The notes under the pieces are model-generated. The model was not told the origin of the DNA. It ran no database searches and worked only from the letters and a program-made list of their open reading frames with translations. From RPQJ01 sp963706755 (GTDB taxonomy: Bacteria; Pseudomonadota; Gammaproteobacteria; Steroidobacterales; Steroidobacteraceae), in NCBI GenBank assembly GCA_963706755.1, contig CAVPNH010000006.1:1-64000 (forward strand): a stretch of DNA of 64,000 nucleotides, written 5' to 3'. Position numbers and translations under genes: made by a program. Below, piece by piece: positions 28,373-37,776 of the stretch (positions are counted from its first letter, which is position 1; each line of letters starts with the position of its first letter).

Positions 28373-30958
28373 ATGCAAGAACGCTACGAACCCGCCGTCG
28401 TCGAATCCCAGGCCCAGGCCTGCTGGGACGAGCGGCGCGCCTTCGCGGCCGTCGAGGACCCGGACCGGCCGAAGTACTACTGCCTGTGCATGTTCCCGTA
28501 CCCGAGCGGGCGGCTGCACATGGGACACGTGCGCAACTACACCATCGGCGACGTGCTTTCGCGCTACATGCGCATGCAGGGGTACAACGTCCTGCAGCCC
28601 ATGGGCTGGGACGCCTTCGGCCTGCCGGCCGAGAACGCCGCGATGGCGAACGGCGTGCCGCCTGCGAAGTGGACCTACGACAACATCGCCTACATGAAGC
28701 GGCAGCTGAAGTCGCTTGGCTTCGGCATCGACTGGGACCGCGAGGTCGCGACCTGCCGGCCCGACTACTACCGCTGGAACCAGTGGCTGTTCCTGCGCAT
28801 GCTCGAGAAGGGCATCGCCTACCGCAAGACCGGGACGGTCAACTGGGACCCGGTGGACAAGACGGTGCTCGCGAACGAGCAGGTGATCGACGGGCGCGGC
28901 TGGCGCACGGGCGCCCTGGTCGAGAAGCGCGAGATCCCCATGTACTACCTCCGCATCACGAAATATGCGGAGGAACTGCTCGGCGCCCTCGACTCGCTGC
29001 CCGGCTGGCCGGAACGCGTCAAGCTGATGCAGTCGAACTGGATCGGACGCTCCGAGGGCATCGAGCTCGAGTTCGACGTCGAGGGGGCGGCGGAGCCCCT
29101 GCGGATCTATACGACGCGCCCGGACACGCTGTACGGCGTCACCTACATGGCCGTGGCCGCCGAGCATCCGCTCGCCGAGCGCGCGGCGGCGGGCAACCCC
29201 GACCTGCAGGCGTTCATCGCCGAGTGCCGGCGCACGGGCGTCACCGAGGCCGTGCTCGAGACGATGGAGAAGCGCGGCATGCCGACGGGCATCCACGCGA
29301 TCCACCCGCTCACCGGCGAGCGCGTGCCGGTCTGGGTCGCGAACTTCGTCCTCATGGGCTACGGCACCGGCGCGGTCATGGCCGTGCCCGCGCACGACCA
29401 GCGCGACTGGGAGTTCGCGCGTCGCTTCGGGCTGCGCATCCACCAGGTGATACAGCCGGACGACGGCAGCCTCGTGGACATGGAGGCGGGCGCGTACGTC
29501 GAGCACGGGCGGCTGATCAACTCGGGGCGCTTTGACGGGCTCGACTTCGACGAGGCCTTCGATGCGCTCGCGAAGTACTTCGAGGCGAACGGCCGCGGCC
29601 AGCGGCGCGTGAACTGGCGGTTGCGCGACTGGGGAATCTCGCGCCAGCGCTACTGGGGCTGCCCGATCCCGCTGATCCACTGCGGGAGCTGTGGCGATGT
29701 CCCGGTTCCGGACGACCAGTTGCCGGTGGTGCTGCCGGAGGATTGCGTGCCGGATGGCAGCGGCAACCCGCTGAACCGCAACGAGGCCTTCCTCGCCTGC
29801 ACCTGCCCGAAGTGCGGCCGGCCTGCACGGCGCGAGACGGACACGATGGACACCTTCGTGGACTCGTCGTGGTACTTCTTCCGCTACGCGAGCGCGGGCA
29901 ACGAGGACGCGATGGTGGACGGGCGTGCGGCGTACTGGATGCCGGTGGACCAGTACATCGGCGGCATCGAGCACGCGATCCTGCACCTGCTGTATTCGCG
30001 CTTCTGGACGCGCGTGATGCGCGACACCGGCCTCACCGCGGTCGAGGAGCCGTTCACCAACCTGCTGACGCAGGGCATGGTGCTGAACGAGATCTACTTC
30101 CGGAAGCCCGCCTCCGGCCGCATCGTCTACTACAACCCGGCGGACGTGGACGTGCTGCTGGACGAGAAGGGCGCGCGCGTCGGCGCGGTGCTGCGCGAGG
30201 ACGGCCAGCCCGTGGAGTCGGGCGGCATCGGCACGATGTCGAAGTCCAAGGGCAACGGCGTGGACCCGCAGGCGCTGGTCGAGAAATACGGAGCCGACAC
30301 GGCGCGGCTCTTCATGATGTTCGCCGCGCCGCCGGAGCAGTCGCTGGAGTGGTCGGACGAGGGCGTCGAGGGTGCTTTCCGGTTCATGAAGCGGCTGTGG
30401 AAGGCCGTGCACCAGCACGTCGCGGGAGGCTCGGTGCCGGCCGTCGACGCAGGGGCGCTCTCGCCCGCGCAGCGCGACATGCGCCGCCAGGTCCACGAGA
30501 TGCTCGCCAAGGTCACGACGGACGTCGGTCGCCGCCGCACGTTCAACACTGCCATCGCGGCCGTCATGGAACTCATGAACTCGCTCGCCCGCTTCGAGGA
30601 CGGCTCGCCCCAGGGCCGCGCGGTCGCGCAGGAAGCGCTCGAGATCGTGGTGCTCGCGCTCGCGCCCGTGGTCCCGCACGCCTGCCACGCGCTCTGGCGC
30701 GAGCTCGGGCACTCGACCGCCGCGGTCGACGAGCGCTGGCCCCAGGTAGACCCGCGCGCCCTCGAGCGGGAGACCATCGAGGTCGTCGTGCAGGTGAACG
30801 GCAAGCTGCGCGGCCGCGTCACCGTGCCGTCGGACGCCGGCGAGGCCGCCGTGCGCGAGGCGGCGCTGGCGGACGCGAACGTGCAGCGCTTCATGGAGGG
30901 CAGGCCGGTGCGCAAGTTCGTCTACGTCCCCGGCAAGCTCGCCAACGTCGTGGTGTGA
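28373..30958 (+). CDS. leuS: Leucyl-tRNA synthetase
   Basis: 861 residues of the bacterial class Ia type. The HIGH motif appears as PYPSGRLHMGHVRNYTIGDV, and GWDAFGLPAENAAM follows. The editing CP1 domain has TTRPDTLYGVTYMAVAAEHP, and FVDSSWYFFRYAS and KMSKS as MSKSKGNGVDPQALVEKYGA. The C-terminal end VVQVNGKLRGRVTVP binds tRNA. It charges tRNA-Leu in the cytoplasm. It starts the leuS-lptE-(pip)-holA-nadD-rsfS-rlmH stretch. Confidence 0.98.
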   Translation: MQERYEPAVVESQAQACWDERRAFAAVEDPDRPKYYCLCMFPYPSGRLHMGHVRNYTIGDVLSRYMRMQGYNVLQPMGWDAFGLPAENAAMANGVPPAKWTYDNIAYMKRQLKSLGFGIDWDREVATCRPDYYRWNQWLFLRMLEKGIAYRKTGTVNWDPVDKTVLANEQVIDGRGWRTGALVEKREIPMYYLRITKYAEELLGALDSLPGWPERVKLMQSNWIGRSEGIELEFDVEGAAEPLRIYTTRPDTLYGVTYMAVAAEHPLAERAAAGNPDLQAFIAECRRTGVTEAVLETMEKRGMPTGIHAIHPLTGERVPVWVANFVLMGYGTGAVMAVPAHDQRDWEFARRFGLRIHQVIQPDDGSLVDMEAGAYVEHGRLINSGRFDGLDFDEAFDALAKYFEANGRGQRRVNWRLRDWGISRQRYWGCPIPLIHCGSCGDVPVPDDQLPVVLPEDCVPDGSGNPLNRNEAFLACTCPKCGRPARRETDTMDTFVDSSWYFFRYASAGNEDAMVDGRAAYWMPVDQYIGGIEHAILHLLYSRFWTRVMRDTGLTAVEEPFTNLLTQGMVLNEIYFRKPASGRIVYYNPADVDVLLDEKGARVGAVLREDGQPVESGGIGTMSKSKGNGVDPQALVEKYGADTARLFMMFAAPPEQSLEWSDEGVEGAFRFMKRLWKAVHQHVAGGSVPAVDAGALSPAQRDMRRQVHEMLAKVTTDVGRRRTFNTAIAAVMELMNSLARFEDGSPQGRAVAQEALEIVVLALAPVVPHACHALWRELGHSTAAVDERWPQVDPRALERETIEVVVQVNGKLRGRVTVPSDAGEAAVREAALADANVQRFMEGRPVRKFVYVPGKLANVVV

Positions 30959-30960
30959 AC

Positions 30961-31443
30961 GTGTCGCGCAACCACCTCGTGCTCGTGCTGCTCGCGCTGG
31001 TCGCCGCCGGCTGCGGGTTCCACCTGAAGGGCGCGACGGCGTTGCCCGCGGACGTGAAGTCCGTGTACGTCGCCACCAGCGACGAGCTCTCCCCGTTCTC
31101 CGTGGAGTTGGGCCGCGCACTCCGCGCGTCGGGTGCGACGCCGGCCGCCTCCGCCGAGGTGGCCAGTGCGGTCGTGCGCGTCACGCAGGACCGGACCGGC
31201 CGGCGCGTGCTCTCGGTCAGCGCGCGGAACGTCCCGCAGGAATACCAGGTCTTCTACCAGGTCACGTATTCCATCGAACGCGGCGGCGCGCAGGCCGTGC
31301 CGCCGCAGGAAATCGAGTTGAGCCGCTCCTACAGCTTCAGCGAGTCCGACGTGCTCGCGAAGGACCGCGAGGAGACGATCCTGCGCGACGCGATCGCGGG
31401 GGACCTCGCCGACCTCGTGGTGCGCCGGCTCGCGTCGCTGTAG
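30961..31443 (+). CDS. lptE: LPS-assembly lipoprotein LptE
   Basis: 160 residues from a GTG 2 bp after the leuS stop. Signal peptide LVLVLLALVAAGC ends in a lipobox, and the mature part starts GFHLKGATALPADVKSVYVA, the typical LptE opening. It later has YQVFYQVTYSIERGG and DREETILRDAIAGDLADLVV. It plugs the LptD outer-membrane channel. The last 107 bp overlap the opposite-strand pip gene. Confidence 0.93.
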   Translation: MSRNHLVLVLLALVAAGCGFHLKGATALPADVKSVYVATSDELSPFSVELGRALRASGATPAASAEVASAVVRVTQDRTGRRVLSVSARNVPQEYQVFYQVTYSIERGGAQAVPPQEIELSRSYSFSESDVLAKDREETILRDAIAGDLADLVVRRLASL

Positions 31444-32413
31444 CGCGCGCGAAACGATCGGTCGCGCTCACCAGCTCGTGCGCATTGCCGGGCTCGAGCG
31501 CCGAGTGGCCGGCGTCCGCAACGACGCGGAAGTCCGCCTCCGGCCAGCGCCGGTGCAGGTCCCATGCCGTGCGCATCGGGCACACCACGTCGTAGCGTCC
31601 CTGCACGATGACTGCGGGAATGTGCCGGATGCGATCCACGCCGCGCAGCAGCTGGTCCTCGCGGCGCATGAATCCCTTGTTGACGAAATAGTGGCACTCG
31701 ATGCGGGCGACGGCGACCGCGAAGTCCTCCTCGCCCCACTGTTCGATGTTCGACTCGCTGACGTGCAGGAAGCTGGTCGCGGCTTCCCAGACCGACCAGG
31801 CGCGCGCGGCGCGCACCCGCGTCGCGCGATTCGGGCTGGTGAGCCGCCGGTAGAACGCGCCCACCAGGTCGCCGCGCTCGCGCGGCGGTATCGCCGCGAC
31901 GTAGTCCTCCCAGCGGTCCGGGAACAACGCACCCGCGCCGTCCTGGTAGAACCAGTCGATCTCCCACTTGCGCAGCATGAAGATCCCGCGCAGCACGAGC
32001 TCGCTCACGCGCGTGGGATGCGCCTGCGAGTAGGCGAGCGCGAGGGTCGAGCCCCAGGACCCGCCGAACACCAGCCAGCGCTCGATGCCGAGGAACTCGC
32101 GCAGGCGTTCCATGTCGGCGACCAGGTCCCAGGTCGTGTTGTCCTCGAGGCTCGCGTACGGCCGGCTGCGGCCGCAGCCACGCTGGTCGAACAGCACGAT
32201 CCGGTATCGCCGAGGATCGAAGAAGCGCCGGGAACTCGCCCCCGCGCCGGCGCCCGGGCCACCGTGCACGAACACGGCCGGCTTGCCCCGCGGGTTGCCG
32301 CACTCTTCCCAGTAGACCTCGTGGACGGGCGACACGCGCAGCCAGCCGCTCCGGTAGGGTTCGATGGGGGGGTAGGGCTTGCGGCGGGCCGCGGTCGGGC
32401 GCTTGCTGTTCAT
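31337..32413 (-). CDS. pip: Proline iminopeptidase (alpha/beta hydrolase)
   Basis: 358 residues. HEVYWEECGNPRGKPAVFVH and GGPGAG form the oxyanion region, LFDQRGCGRSRPYASLEDNT follows, the nucleophile elbow is VFGGSWGSTLALAYS, the acid lies in VQGRYDVVCPMRTAW and the His in ADAGHSALEPG. It removes N-terminal proline from peptides in the cytoplasm. The family normally ends about 40 residues earlier; the extra Arg/Pro/Gly-rich tail is antisense to lptE and may come from a missed stop or an indel. It interrupts the usual lptE-holA neighbourhood. Confidence 0.92.
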   Translation of the reverse strand: MNSKRPTAARRKPYPPIEPYRSGWLRVSPVHEVYWEECGNPRGKPAVFVHGGPGAGAGASSRRFFDPRRYRIVLFDQRGCGRSRPYASLEDNTTWDLVADMERLREFLGIERWLVFGGSWGSTLALAYSQAHPTRVSELVLRGIFMLRKWEIDWFYQDGAGALFPDRWEDYVAAIPPRERGDLVGAFYRRLTSPNRATRVRAARAWSVWEAATSFLHVSESNIEQWGEEDFAVAVARIECHYFVNKGFMRREDQLLRGVDRIRHIPAVIVQGRYDVVCPMRTAWDLHRRWPEADFRVVADAGHSALEPGNAHELVSATDRFARATATRAGAPRGRRGPPRSRRAGSSPRGPSRARRTR

Positions 32414-32588
32414 GCGCCGATTCTAGCCGTGCCGCAAGCACAGTGCTGGGCGGCGCTGCGGCGTCCGGCTTCCCGCCGGGCATCTGGCGTTGGCACGCCG
32501 CGAGCGAGCCTGCATAATCGACCTCGCATGCCGAATCATTCCCCAGGTCGCACCGCCGCAGTGGCTTGCGCATGAGTCGTCCCGGGCA

Positions 32589-33599
32589 GTGAGAACGAGT
32601 CCCGACGCCCTGCTTGCGGGACTCGTGCGGGGGCTCGGCAGCACGTACCTCGTTACGGGCGCAGAGCCGCTGCTGATCGCGGAAGCGGCCGCGGCCATTC
32701 GCCAGGCGGCGCGTGCCGCGGGCTATGCCGATCGCGAGGTCCACTTCATCGAGCGCGGCTACGACTGGGACGAGCTGCTGCGCGATTCCGCCAACCTCTC
32801 GCTGTTCGCGTCGCGACGGCTGATCGAGCTCAAGTTCAACTCGACCCCGGACGCCGAGGCGCAGCGCGCGCTCGCGGGACTTGCCGCGCAGCCGCCGGTG
32901 GACACCCTGTTGCTCGTCGCAGGTGAGCTGGACAGGAAGCCCCTGGGGGCCGCCTGGGTCAAGGCGTTCGAGCAGCACGGCGTGCTCGTGGTGACGCAGG
33001 CCGTGGAGCGCAAGGCGCTGCCGGGATGGATTCGCGAGAGGCTCGGCCGGCACGGCGTGGGAATCGACCCTGCGGCGGCCCAGGTGCTGGCCGACAGGGT
33101 CGAAGGCAACCTGCTCGCCGCGCAGCAGGAGGTCGAGCGCATCGCGCTGCTGATGCCAGGTGCAACCCTCGGGCCCGAGGACGTTGCACGGCTCGTCGCC
33201 GACAGCGCGCGCTACGACGTATTCGAGCTGTCCGCGGCGGCGTTTGCCGGCCAGCCGGAGCGCGCGCTGCGGATCCTCGCGGGACTGCGTGCGGAAGGCC
33301 GCGAGCCGCCGCTGGTCCTGTGGGCCCTGGTGAACGACCTGCGCGCCCTGTCGCGCGTGACGCAGCGCCTCACGCGGGAGCGTTCGGAGGACAACGCGTT
33401 CCGCGCGGAGCAGGTGTGGTCCAACCGGCAGGGGCCGTTGAGCGCGGCGCTGAAGCGGCTCGACCGGAAGAGCATCGACGCGCTGCTCATGGCGGCCGCC
33501 CGTGCGGACCGGGTCGCGAAAGGCAGCCTGCGCGGCGAGGCCTGGGTCGAGATCGAGAGGCTCGCCGCGAGGATCGCCGGCTTGAAGCTGGCCGCATGA
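32589..33599 (+). CDS. holA: DNA polymerase III delta subunit
   Basis: 336 residues from a GTG at 32589 (VRTSPDALLAGLVRGLGSTY). It follows the delta pattern YLVTGAEPLLIAEAAAAIRQ, DWDELLRDSANLSLFASRRL, then the domain III region WVKAFEQHGVLVVTQAVERK and LADRVEGNLLAAQQEVERIA. QVWSNRQGPLSAALKRLDRK near the end is conserved. It opens the beta clamp within the clamp loader. The ATG of nadD overlaps its stop (ATGA). Confidence 0.93.
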   Translation: MRTSPDALLAGLVRGLGSTYLVTGAEPLLIAEAAAAIRQAARAAGYADREVHFIERGYDWDELLRDSANLSLFASRRLIELKFNSTPDAEAQRALAGLAAQPPVDTLLLVAGELDRKPLGAAWVKAFEQHGVLVVTQAVERKALPGWIRERLGRHGVGIDPAAAQVLADRVEGNLLAAQQEVERIALLMPGATLGPEDVARLVADSARYDVFELSAAAFAGQPERALRILAGLRAEGREPPLVLWALVNDLRALSRVTQRLTRERSEDNAFRAEQVWSNRQGPLSAALKRLDRKSIDALLMAAARADRVAKGSLRGEAWVEIERLAARIAGLKLAA

Positions 33600-34244
33600 A
33601 CCCGATCGGGATCTTCGGCGGCACGTTCGACCCGATCCATTTCGGTCACCTGCGCACGGCATTCGAGCTGCAAGCAGGCGCTGGAACTCGCGGAGCTGCG
33701 CTTCGTGCCCGCGGGCAAGCCGCCGCTCCGCGACGAGCCGCTCGCCGATGCCGGCCTGCGCCTCGCGATGGTTCGCGCGGCCATCGAGGACCAGCCTGGC
33801 TTCACGGTGGACGACCGCGAGGTGCGACGCGAAGGGCCCTCGTACACGGTGACGACGCTGGCGGAGCTGCGCGCCGAGGCTCCGCTGCGGCCGGTGTGCC
33901 TCCTGGTCGGCATGGACGCGTTCCTGGGCCTGCACCGCTGGCACCACTGGCGTGAGATCCTGCAGCTTGCGCACGTCGCAGTCGCGCATCGGCCGGGCTG
34001 GCGGGCGCCGACCGACGGCGCGCTGGGCGAGTTGCTCGCCGAGCGGGGCACGAGCCGCGTCTCCGATCTGCGCGACGAAGGCGCCGGACGCATCTTCGTG
34101 CATCCGGTCACGCAGCTCGAGATTTCTTCCACGGACCTGCGCAACATCATCGTGAGCGGGCGCGACCCGCGATACCTGGTGCCCGACGCAGTGCGCGCGA
34201 TCATCCGCGAGACCGGTTGTTACTCCCCCAAGGCCACGAGGTGA
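33596..34244 (+). CDS. nadD: Nicotinate-nucleotide adenylyltransferase, single frameshift
   Basis: MNPIGIFGGTFDPIHFGHLR gives the nucleotidyltransferase (T/H)xGH-type motif. One extra C near 33671 breaks the frame (expected ELKQALELAELRFVPAGKPP); the second frame continues PAGKPPLRDEPLADAGLRLA, VCLLVGMDAFLGLHRWHHWR and EISSTDLRNIIVSGRDPRYL. It makes deamido-NAD in the NAD pathway. Essential in most bacteria, so the frameshift is likely an error. Confidence 0.94.
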
Positions 34245-34246
34245 GC

Positions 34247-34678
34247 ATGGCAGCGAAGCGAGCGAAATCACGATCCACGGCGAAAACCGCAAGACCTGCA
34301 GCGCGCCCGGTGAAGCGGGCGAAGAAGAAGATTGCGCGGCCGGCCGCGAAGCCGACGCTGCAGGAAGTCGTGCTCGGCGCACTCGCGGACATGAAGGCGG
34401 TGGACGTGAAGACGCTCGACGTGCGCGGACTCACCGACATCACCGACACCATGGTCGTCGCGAGCGGCACCTCCGATCGCCACGTGAAGTCGATCGCCGA
34501 CAGGGTCGTGCAACGCTGCAAGGAAGCCGGCTTCCGTCCCTACGGGATGGAGGGCGAGCGCGACGGGGAATGGGTGCTGCTCGACCTGCAGGACGTCGTG
34601 CTGCACGTCATGCTGCCGCGCGCGCGGCAGTTCTACCTGCTCGAGAAGCTCTGGGAGGCCGGCCGGGCGACGGCCTGA
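34247..34678 (+). CDS. rsfS: Ribosome silencing factor RsfS with basic N-terminal extension
   Basis: 143 residues from the ATG at 34247. The first 38 or so are a Lys/Arg/Ala/Pro-rich stretch (AAKRAKSRSTAKTARPAARP...KRAKKKIARPAAKP) not found in typical RsfS of about 105 residues. The core then reads VLGALADMKAVDVKTLDVRG, DTMVVASGTSDRHVKSIADR and GEWVLLDLQDVVLHVMLPRA. It binds uL14 to block subunit joining under starvation. It lies directly upstream of rlmH. Confidence 0.95.
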   Translation: MAAKRAKSRSTAKTARPAARPVKRAKKKIARPAAKPTLQEVVLGALADMKAVDVKTLDVRGLTDITDTMVVASGTSDRHVKSIADRVVQRCKEAGFRPYGMEGERDGEWVLLDLQDVVLHVMLPRARQFYLLEKLWEAGRATA

Positions 34679-34690
34679 CGGGGTGGCGGC

Positions 34691-35158
34691 ATGTTGATGC
34701 GAGTGATCGCGGCCGGCACGCGCATGCCCGCCTGGGTGGATGCGGGCTGCGCCGACTATGCGGGTCGCCTGCGCGGTGACTACCGGCTGGAAATCGTGGA
34801 GATACCGCTGGGGCAGCGCGGCCGCGGCGCGGTTTCGAAGGCCGTGGTCGCCGAGGGTTCGAGGATGCTCGCGGCGGCCGGTGAACGGGCGCAGCTCGTG
34901 GCCCTGCAGGTGGGCGGTCGCGCGCTCGATACCGCGCAGTTGGCCCGCTGGCTCGAGGATCGTTCGGCTGAGGGCCAGTCGCTCGCTTTCTGCATCGGGG
35001 GCCCGGACGGGCTCGCCCCGGAGGTGGATGCCAGGGCCCGCCTGCGCTGGTCCCTGTCGGCGCTCACGCTGCCCCACGGGCTCGCGCGGGTGGTTGTCGC
35101 CGAGGCCCTGTACCGCGCCGTGAGCGTCATCAAGGGCCTGCCTTACCACCGCGCCTGA
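34691..35158 (+). CDS. rlmH: 23S rRNA pseudouridine-1915 N3-methyltransferase RlmH
   Basis: 155 residues of the SPOUT class. MPAWVDAGCADYAGRL is the substrate side; the SAM knot is seen in LAFCIGGPDGLAPEVDARAR and WSLSALTLPHGLARVVVAEA, ending with LYRAVSVIKGLPYHR. It methylates Psi1915 in helix 69 of 70S ribosomes. The pairing with rsfS is nearly universal. Confidence 0.97.
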   Translation: MLMRVIAAGTRMPAWVDAGCADYAGRLRGDYRLEIVEIPLGQRGRGAVSKAVVAEGSRMLAAAGERAQLVALQVGGRALDTAQLARWLEDRSAEGQSLAFCIGGPDGLAPEVDARARLRWSLSALTLPHGLARVVVAEALYRAVSVIKGLPYHRA

Positions 35159-35271
35159 CACTCATGCCCGCCGGGGCGGGCGCCCGGCGCGAAGGATGCG
35201 GAATACCCGGTGGACATCCGCGGTCCCGGCGGGTTTGAATCCACGGTTCACCCCAAGGTTCGAGCGGCACC

Positions 35272-35706
35272 ATGCACCCATATCCCCACCACTACGCGGT
35301 CCAGGCCTCCGCGACCCCCGAGGGCGACGTGCCCGTGTCCTCGCAGGGCCTGCCCGACCTCGCGACCGCGCCCCCTGCCGAGTTCGACGGTCCCGGCGAC
35401 CGCTGGTCGCCCGAGACCCTGCTGTGCGCTGCCGTGGCCGACTGTTTCCTGCTCAGTTTTCGCGCCGTCGCGCGCGCCGGAAAGCTGCCGTGGAAGTCCC
35501 TGCGGTGCGAGGTGCGCGGGAAGCTCGAGCGCGTGGACGGCACGACCCGCTTCACCGAGATCGTGGTCGAGGCCGCGCTCGTCGTTCCGGAGGGTACGGA
35601 CAACGACAAGGCCGCGAAGGCCATGGAGCGGGCCGAGCACGTGTGCCTCATCAGCAATTCGCTGGCGGCCGAGCGGCGCCTCGAGGCGACGGTCGCCGTC
35701 GGCTGA
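35272..35706 (+). CDS. OsmC-like protein
   Basis: 144 residues. DRWSPETLLCAAVADCFLLS holds the first redox Cys of the OsmC/Ohr fold, and ERAEHVCLISNSLAAERR holds the second (family pattern A...CP(I/V)S). FDGPGDRWSP matches the conserved lead. Such proteins reduce organic hydroperoxides in the cytoplasm. It lies between rlmH and maf with only 4 bp to maf. Confidence 0.85.
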   Translation: MHPYPHHYAVQASATPEGDVPVSSQGLPDLATAPPAEFDGPGDRWSPETLLCAAVADCFLLSFRAVARAGKLPWKSLRCEVRGKLERVDGTTRFTEIVVEAALVVPEGTDNDKAAKAMERAEHVCLISNSLAAERRLEATVAVG

Positions 35707-35710
35707 ACGC

Positions 35711-36310
35711 ATGAGTCGTCCGCTCATATTCCTCGCCTCGGCATCGCCGCGTCGCAGTGAACTGCTGCGCCAGGTCGGTGTCGCGCACGAGGTGCGCCCT
35801 GTCGAACTGGACGAGACGCGGCGTCCCGGCGAGGCGCCGGCGAACTACGTGAAGCGGCTGGCCGAGGCCAAGGCGCGCACGCTCTGGGCGAGCCTGCCGG
35901 CCGGGCAGAGACTGCCCGTGCTCGCCGCCGACACGACGGTCGCGCTCGACGGCGAGGTCTTCGGCAAGCCGTCCAGCCGTGACGAGGGATTGGCAATGCT
36001 GTCGCGGCTCTCCGCTCGCACGCACGAGGTGCACACCGCGGTCGCGGTGCTGCACGGTGGCGGCGGCGCGGCGCGCGTGAGCACGAGCCAGGTGAGCATG
36101 CGCGAGATCTCGCCTGCCGAGATGGACTGGTACTGGCGGACCGGCGAACCCTGCGACAAGGCCGGCGGCTACGCGATCCAGGGCCGTGCCGCGGTCTTCA
36201 TTTGCCATCTTGCCGGCAGCTACTCCGGCGTCATGGGCCTGCCGCTCTGCGAGACCTGGGAACTGCTCGGCTCGGTTCCCGGCCTGATTGCAGGAGGCGC
36301 CGCCGCATGA
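35711..36310 (+). CDS. maf: Maf family nucleotide pyrophosphatase
   Basis: 199 residues. LIFLASASPRRSELLRQVGV is the diagnostic nucleotide-binding motif, with VLAADTTVALDGEVFGKPSS, STSQVSMREISPAEMDWYWR and GGYAIQGRAAVFICHLAGSY downstream. It hydrolyses dTTP/UTP-type non-canonical nucleotides. Its stop overlaps the rng start. Confidence 0.95.
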   Translation: MSRPLIFLASASPRRSELLRQVGVAHEVRPVELDETRRPGEAPANYVKRLAEAKARTLWASLPAGQRLPVLAADTTVALDGEVFGKPSSRDEGLAMLSRLSARTHEVHTAVAVLHGGGGAARVSTSQVSMREISPAEMDWYWRTGEPCDKAGGYAIQGRAAVFICHLAGSYSGVMGLPLCETWELLGSVPGLIAGGAAA

Positions 36311-37776
36311 GCACCGAGATGGTCGTCAACGTGAGCCCGCGCGAGACGCGGGCCGGGCTGCTCGAGAACGGCGTGCTGCAGGAGCTGTTCGTCGAGCGCG
36401 CGAGCAAGCGCGGGCTCGCGGGCAACCTCTACAAGGGACGCGTGTCGCGCGTGCTGCCGGGCATGCAGGCGGCCTTCATCGACATCGGGCTCGAGCGCAC
36501 GGCCTTCCTGCACGTCTCCGACATCGTGCAGCCGGCCGACGCGGAGGGCTCGAGCGAGGCGCCGCGAACCGACAACATCCGGGAGCTGGTCGGGGAGGGC
36601 GCGGACATCCTGGTGCAGGTGCTGAAGGATCCGCTCGGCACCAAGGGCGCGCGCCTCACGACCTTCATCACCATCCCGTCGCGGTACCTCGTCTACATGC
36701 CGTTCGGCCATGGCGTGGGCGTTTCGGCGCGCATCGAGAACGAGGCAGAGCGACAGAGGCTGCGCGAGGCCGTGCAGTCCGAGAGCGCCGCCGGCGACGC
36801 GGGCGGTTACATCGTGCGCACCGCGGCCGAGGGGGCGGAGGCCGAGGCCCTGCGCGCCGACATGCTGTTCCTGCGCAAGCTCTGGGACGTCCTCACCGCC
36901 AAGGCGCGTGCGGCGGGACAGGGCTCGCTCGTGCACGAGGACCTGCCGCTGCCGCTGCGCCTCATGCGCGACCTCGTGGGAGAGGGCGTCGACCGCGTGC
37001 TGGTCGACAACGAGCGCACCTGCGAGAGCATGCGCGAGTTCGCCGCGACCTTCATGCCGGGCCTCGACGCGCGCGTCGAGCGCTACACCGGCGGCCGCCC
37101 CATCTTCGACCTGCACGGCGTCGAGGAGGAGATCCAGCGTTCGCTCGACCGCAAGGTCGCGCTCAAGTCGGGCGGGTACCTGATCATCGACCAGACCGAG
37201 GCGCTCACGACCATCGACGTGAACACCGGCGCGTACGTCGGTCACCGCAATCTCGAGGAGACCATCTACCGCACGAACCTCGAGGCGGCCGTGGCGATCG
37301 CGCGGCAGCTCCGGCTCCGCAACCTCGGCGGCATCATCATCATCGACTTCATCGACATGGAGGAAGAGGAACATCGGCGCCAGGTCCTGCAGGCCCTCGA
37401 GAAGGCGCTCGCCAAGGACCACGCGAAGACCCACTTCTCCGCCGTCTCGCCGCTCGGCCTCGTCGAGATGACGCGCAAGCGCACGCGCGAGAGCCTCGCG
37501 CACCAGCTGTGCATGCCCTGTCCTGCCTGCGAGGGACGCAGTTTCGTGAAGACGACCGAGACGGTCTGTTATGACGTCTTCCGCGAGATCCTGCGCCAGG
37601 CCGCGCAGTTCGACCTGCAGCAGCTGCTGGTGCTCGCGCACCAGGACGTGATCGAGCGGCTGCTCGACGAGGAGTCCGCGGCGCTCGCCGAGCTCGAGGT
37701 GCTGGTCGGGAAGCCGATCCGCCTGCAGACGGAATCGCTGTACACGCTCGAGCAGTACGACGTGGTGCTCATGTGA
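36307..37776 (+). CDS. rng: Ribonuclease G
   Basis: 489 residues, start ATG 36307 (MSTEMVVNVSPRETRAGLLE). The S1 domain is NLYKGRVSRVLPGMQAAFID, followed by IGLERTAFLHVSD. The catalytic Asp pair lies in LTTIDVNTGAYVG and IIIIDFIDMEEEEHRRQV, and the zinc link is CMPCPACEGRSF. It matures the 5' end of 16S rRNA and decays mRNAs. Overlap with both maf and yhdP by 4 bp indicates a coupled operon. Confidence 0.97.
   Translation: MSTEMVVNVSPRETRAGLLENGVLQELFVERASKRGLAGNLYKGRVSRVLPGMQAAFIDIGLERTAFLHVSDIVQPADAEGSSEAPRTDNIRELVGEGADILVQVLKDPLGTKGARLTTFITIPSRYLVYMPFGHGVGVSARIENEAERQRLREAVQSESAAGDAGGYIVRTAAEGAEAEALRADMLFLRKLWDVLTAKARAAGQGSLVHEDLPLPLRLMRDLVGEGVDRVLVDNERTCESMREFAATFMPGLDARVERYTGGRPIFDLHGVEEEIQRSLDRKVALKSGGYLIIDQTEALTTIDVNTGAYVGHRNLEETIYRTNLEAAVAIARQLRLRNLGGIIIIDFIDMEEEEHRRQVLQALEKALAKDHAKTHFSAVSPLGLVEMTRKRTRESLAHQLCMPCPACEGRSFVKTTETVCYDVFREILRQAAQFDLQQLLVLAHQDVIERLLDEESAALAELEVLVGKPIRLQTESLYTLEQYDVVLM

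Noticed and set aside
27884..31120. Long open frame antisense to leuS
   Set aside because: It is the mirror of a GC-rich gene with typical third-position bias; its translation is low-complexity Arg/His/Asp with no motif.
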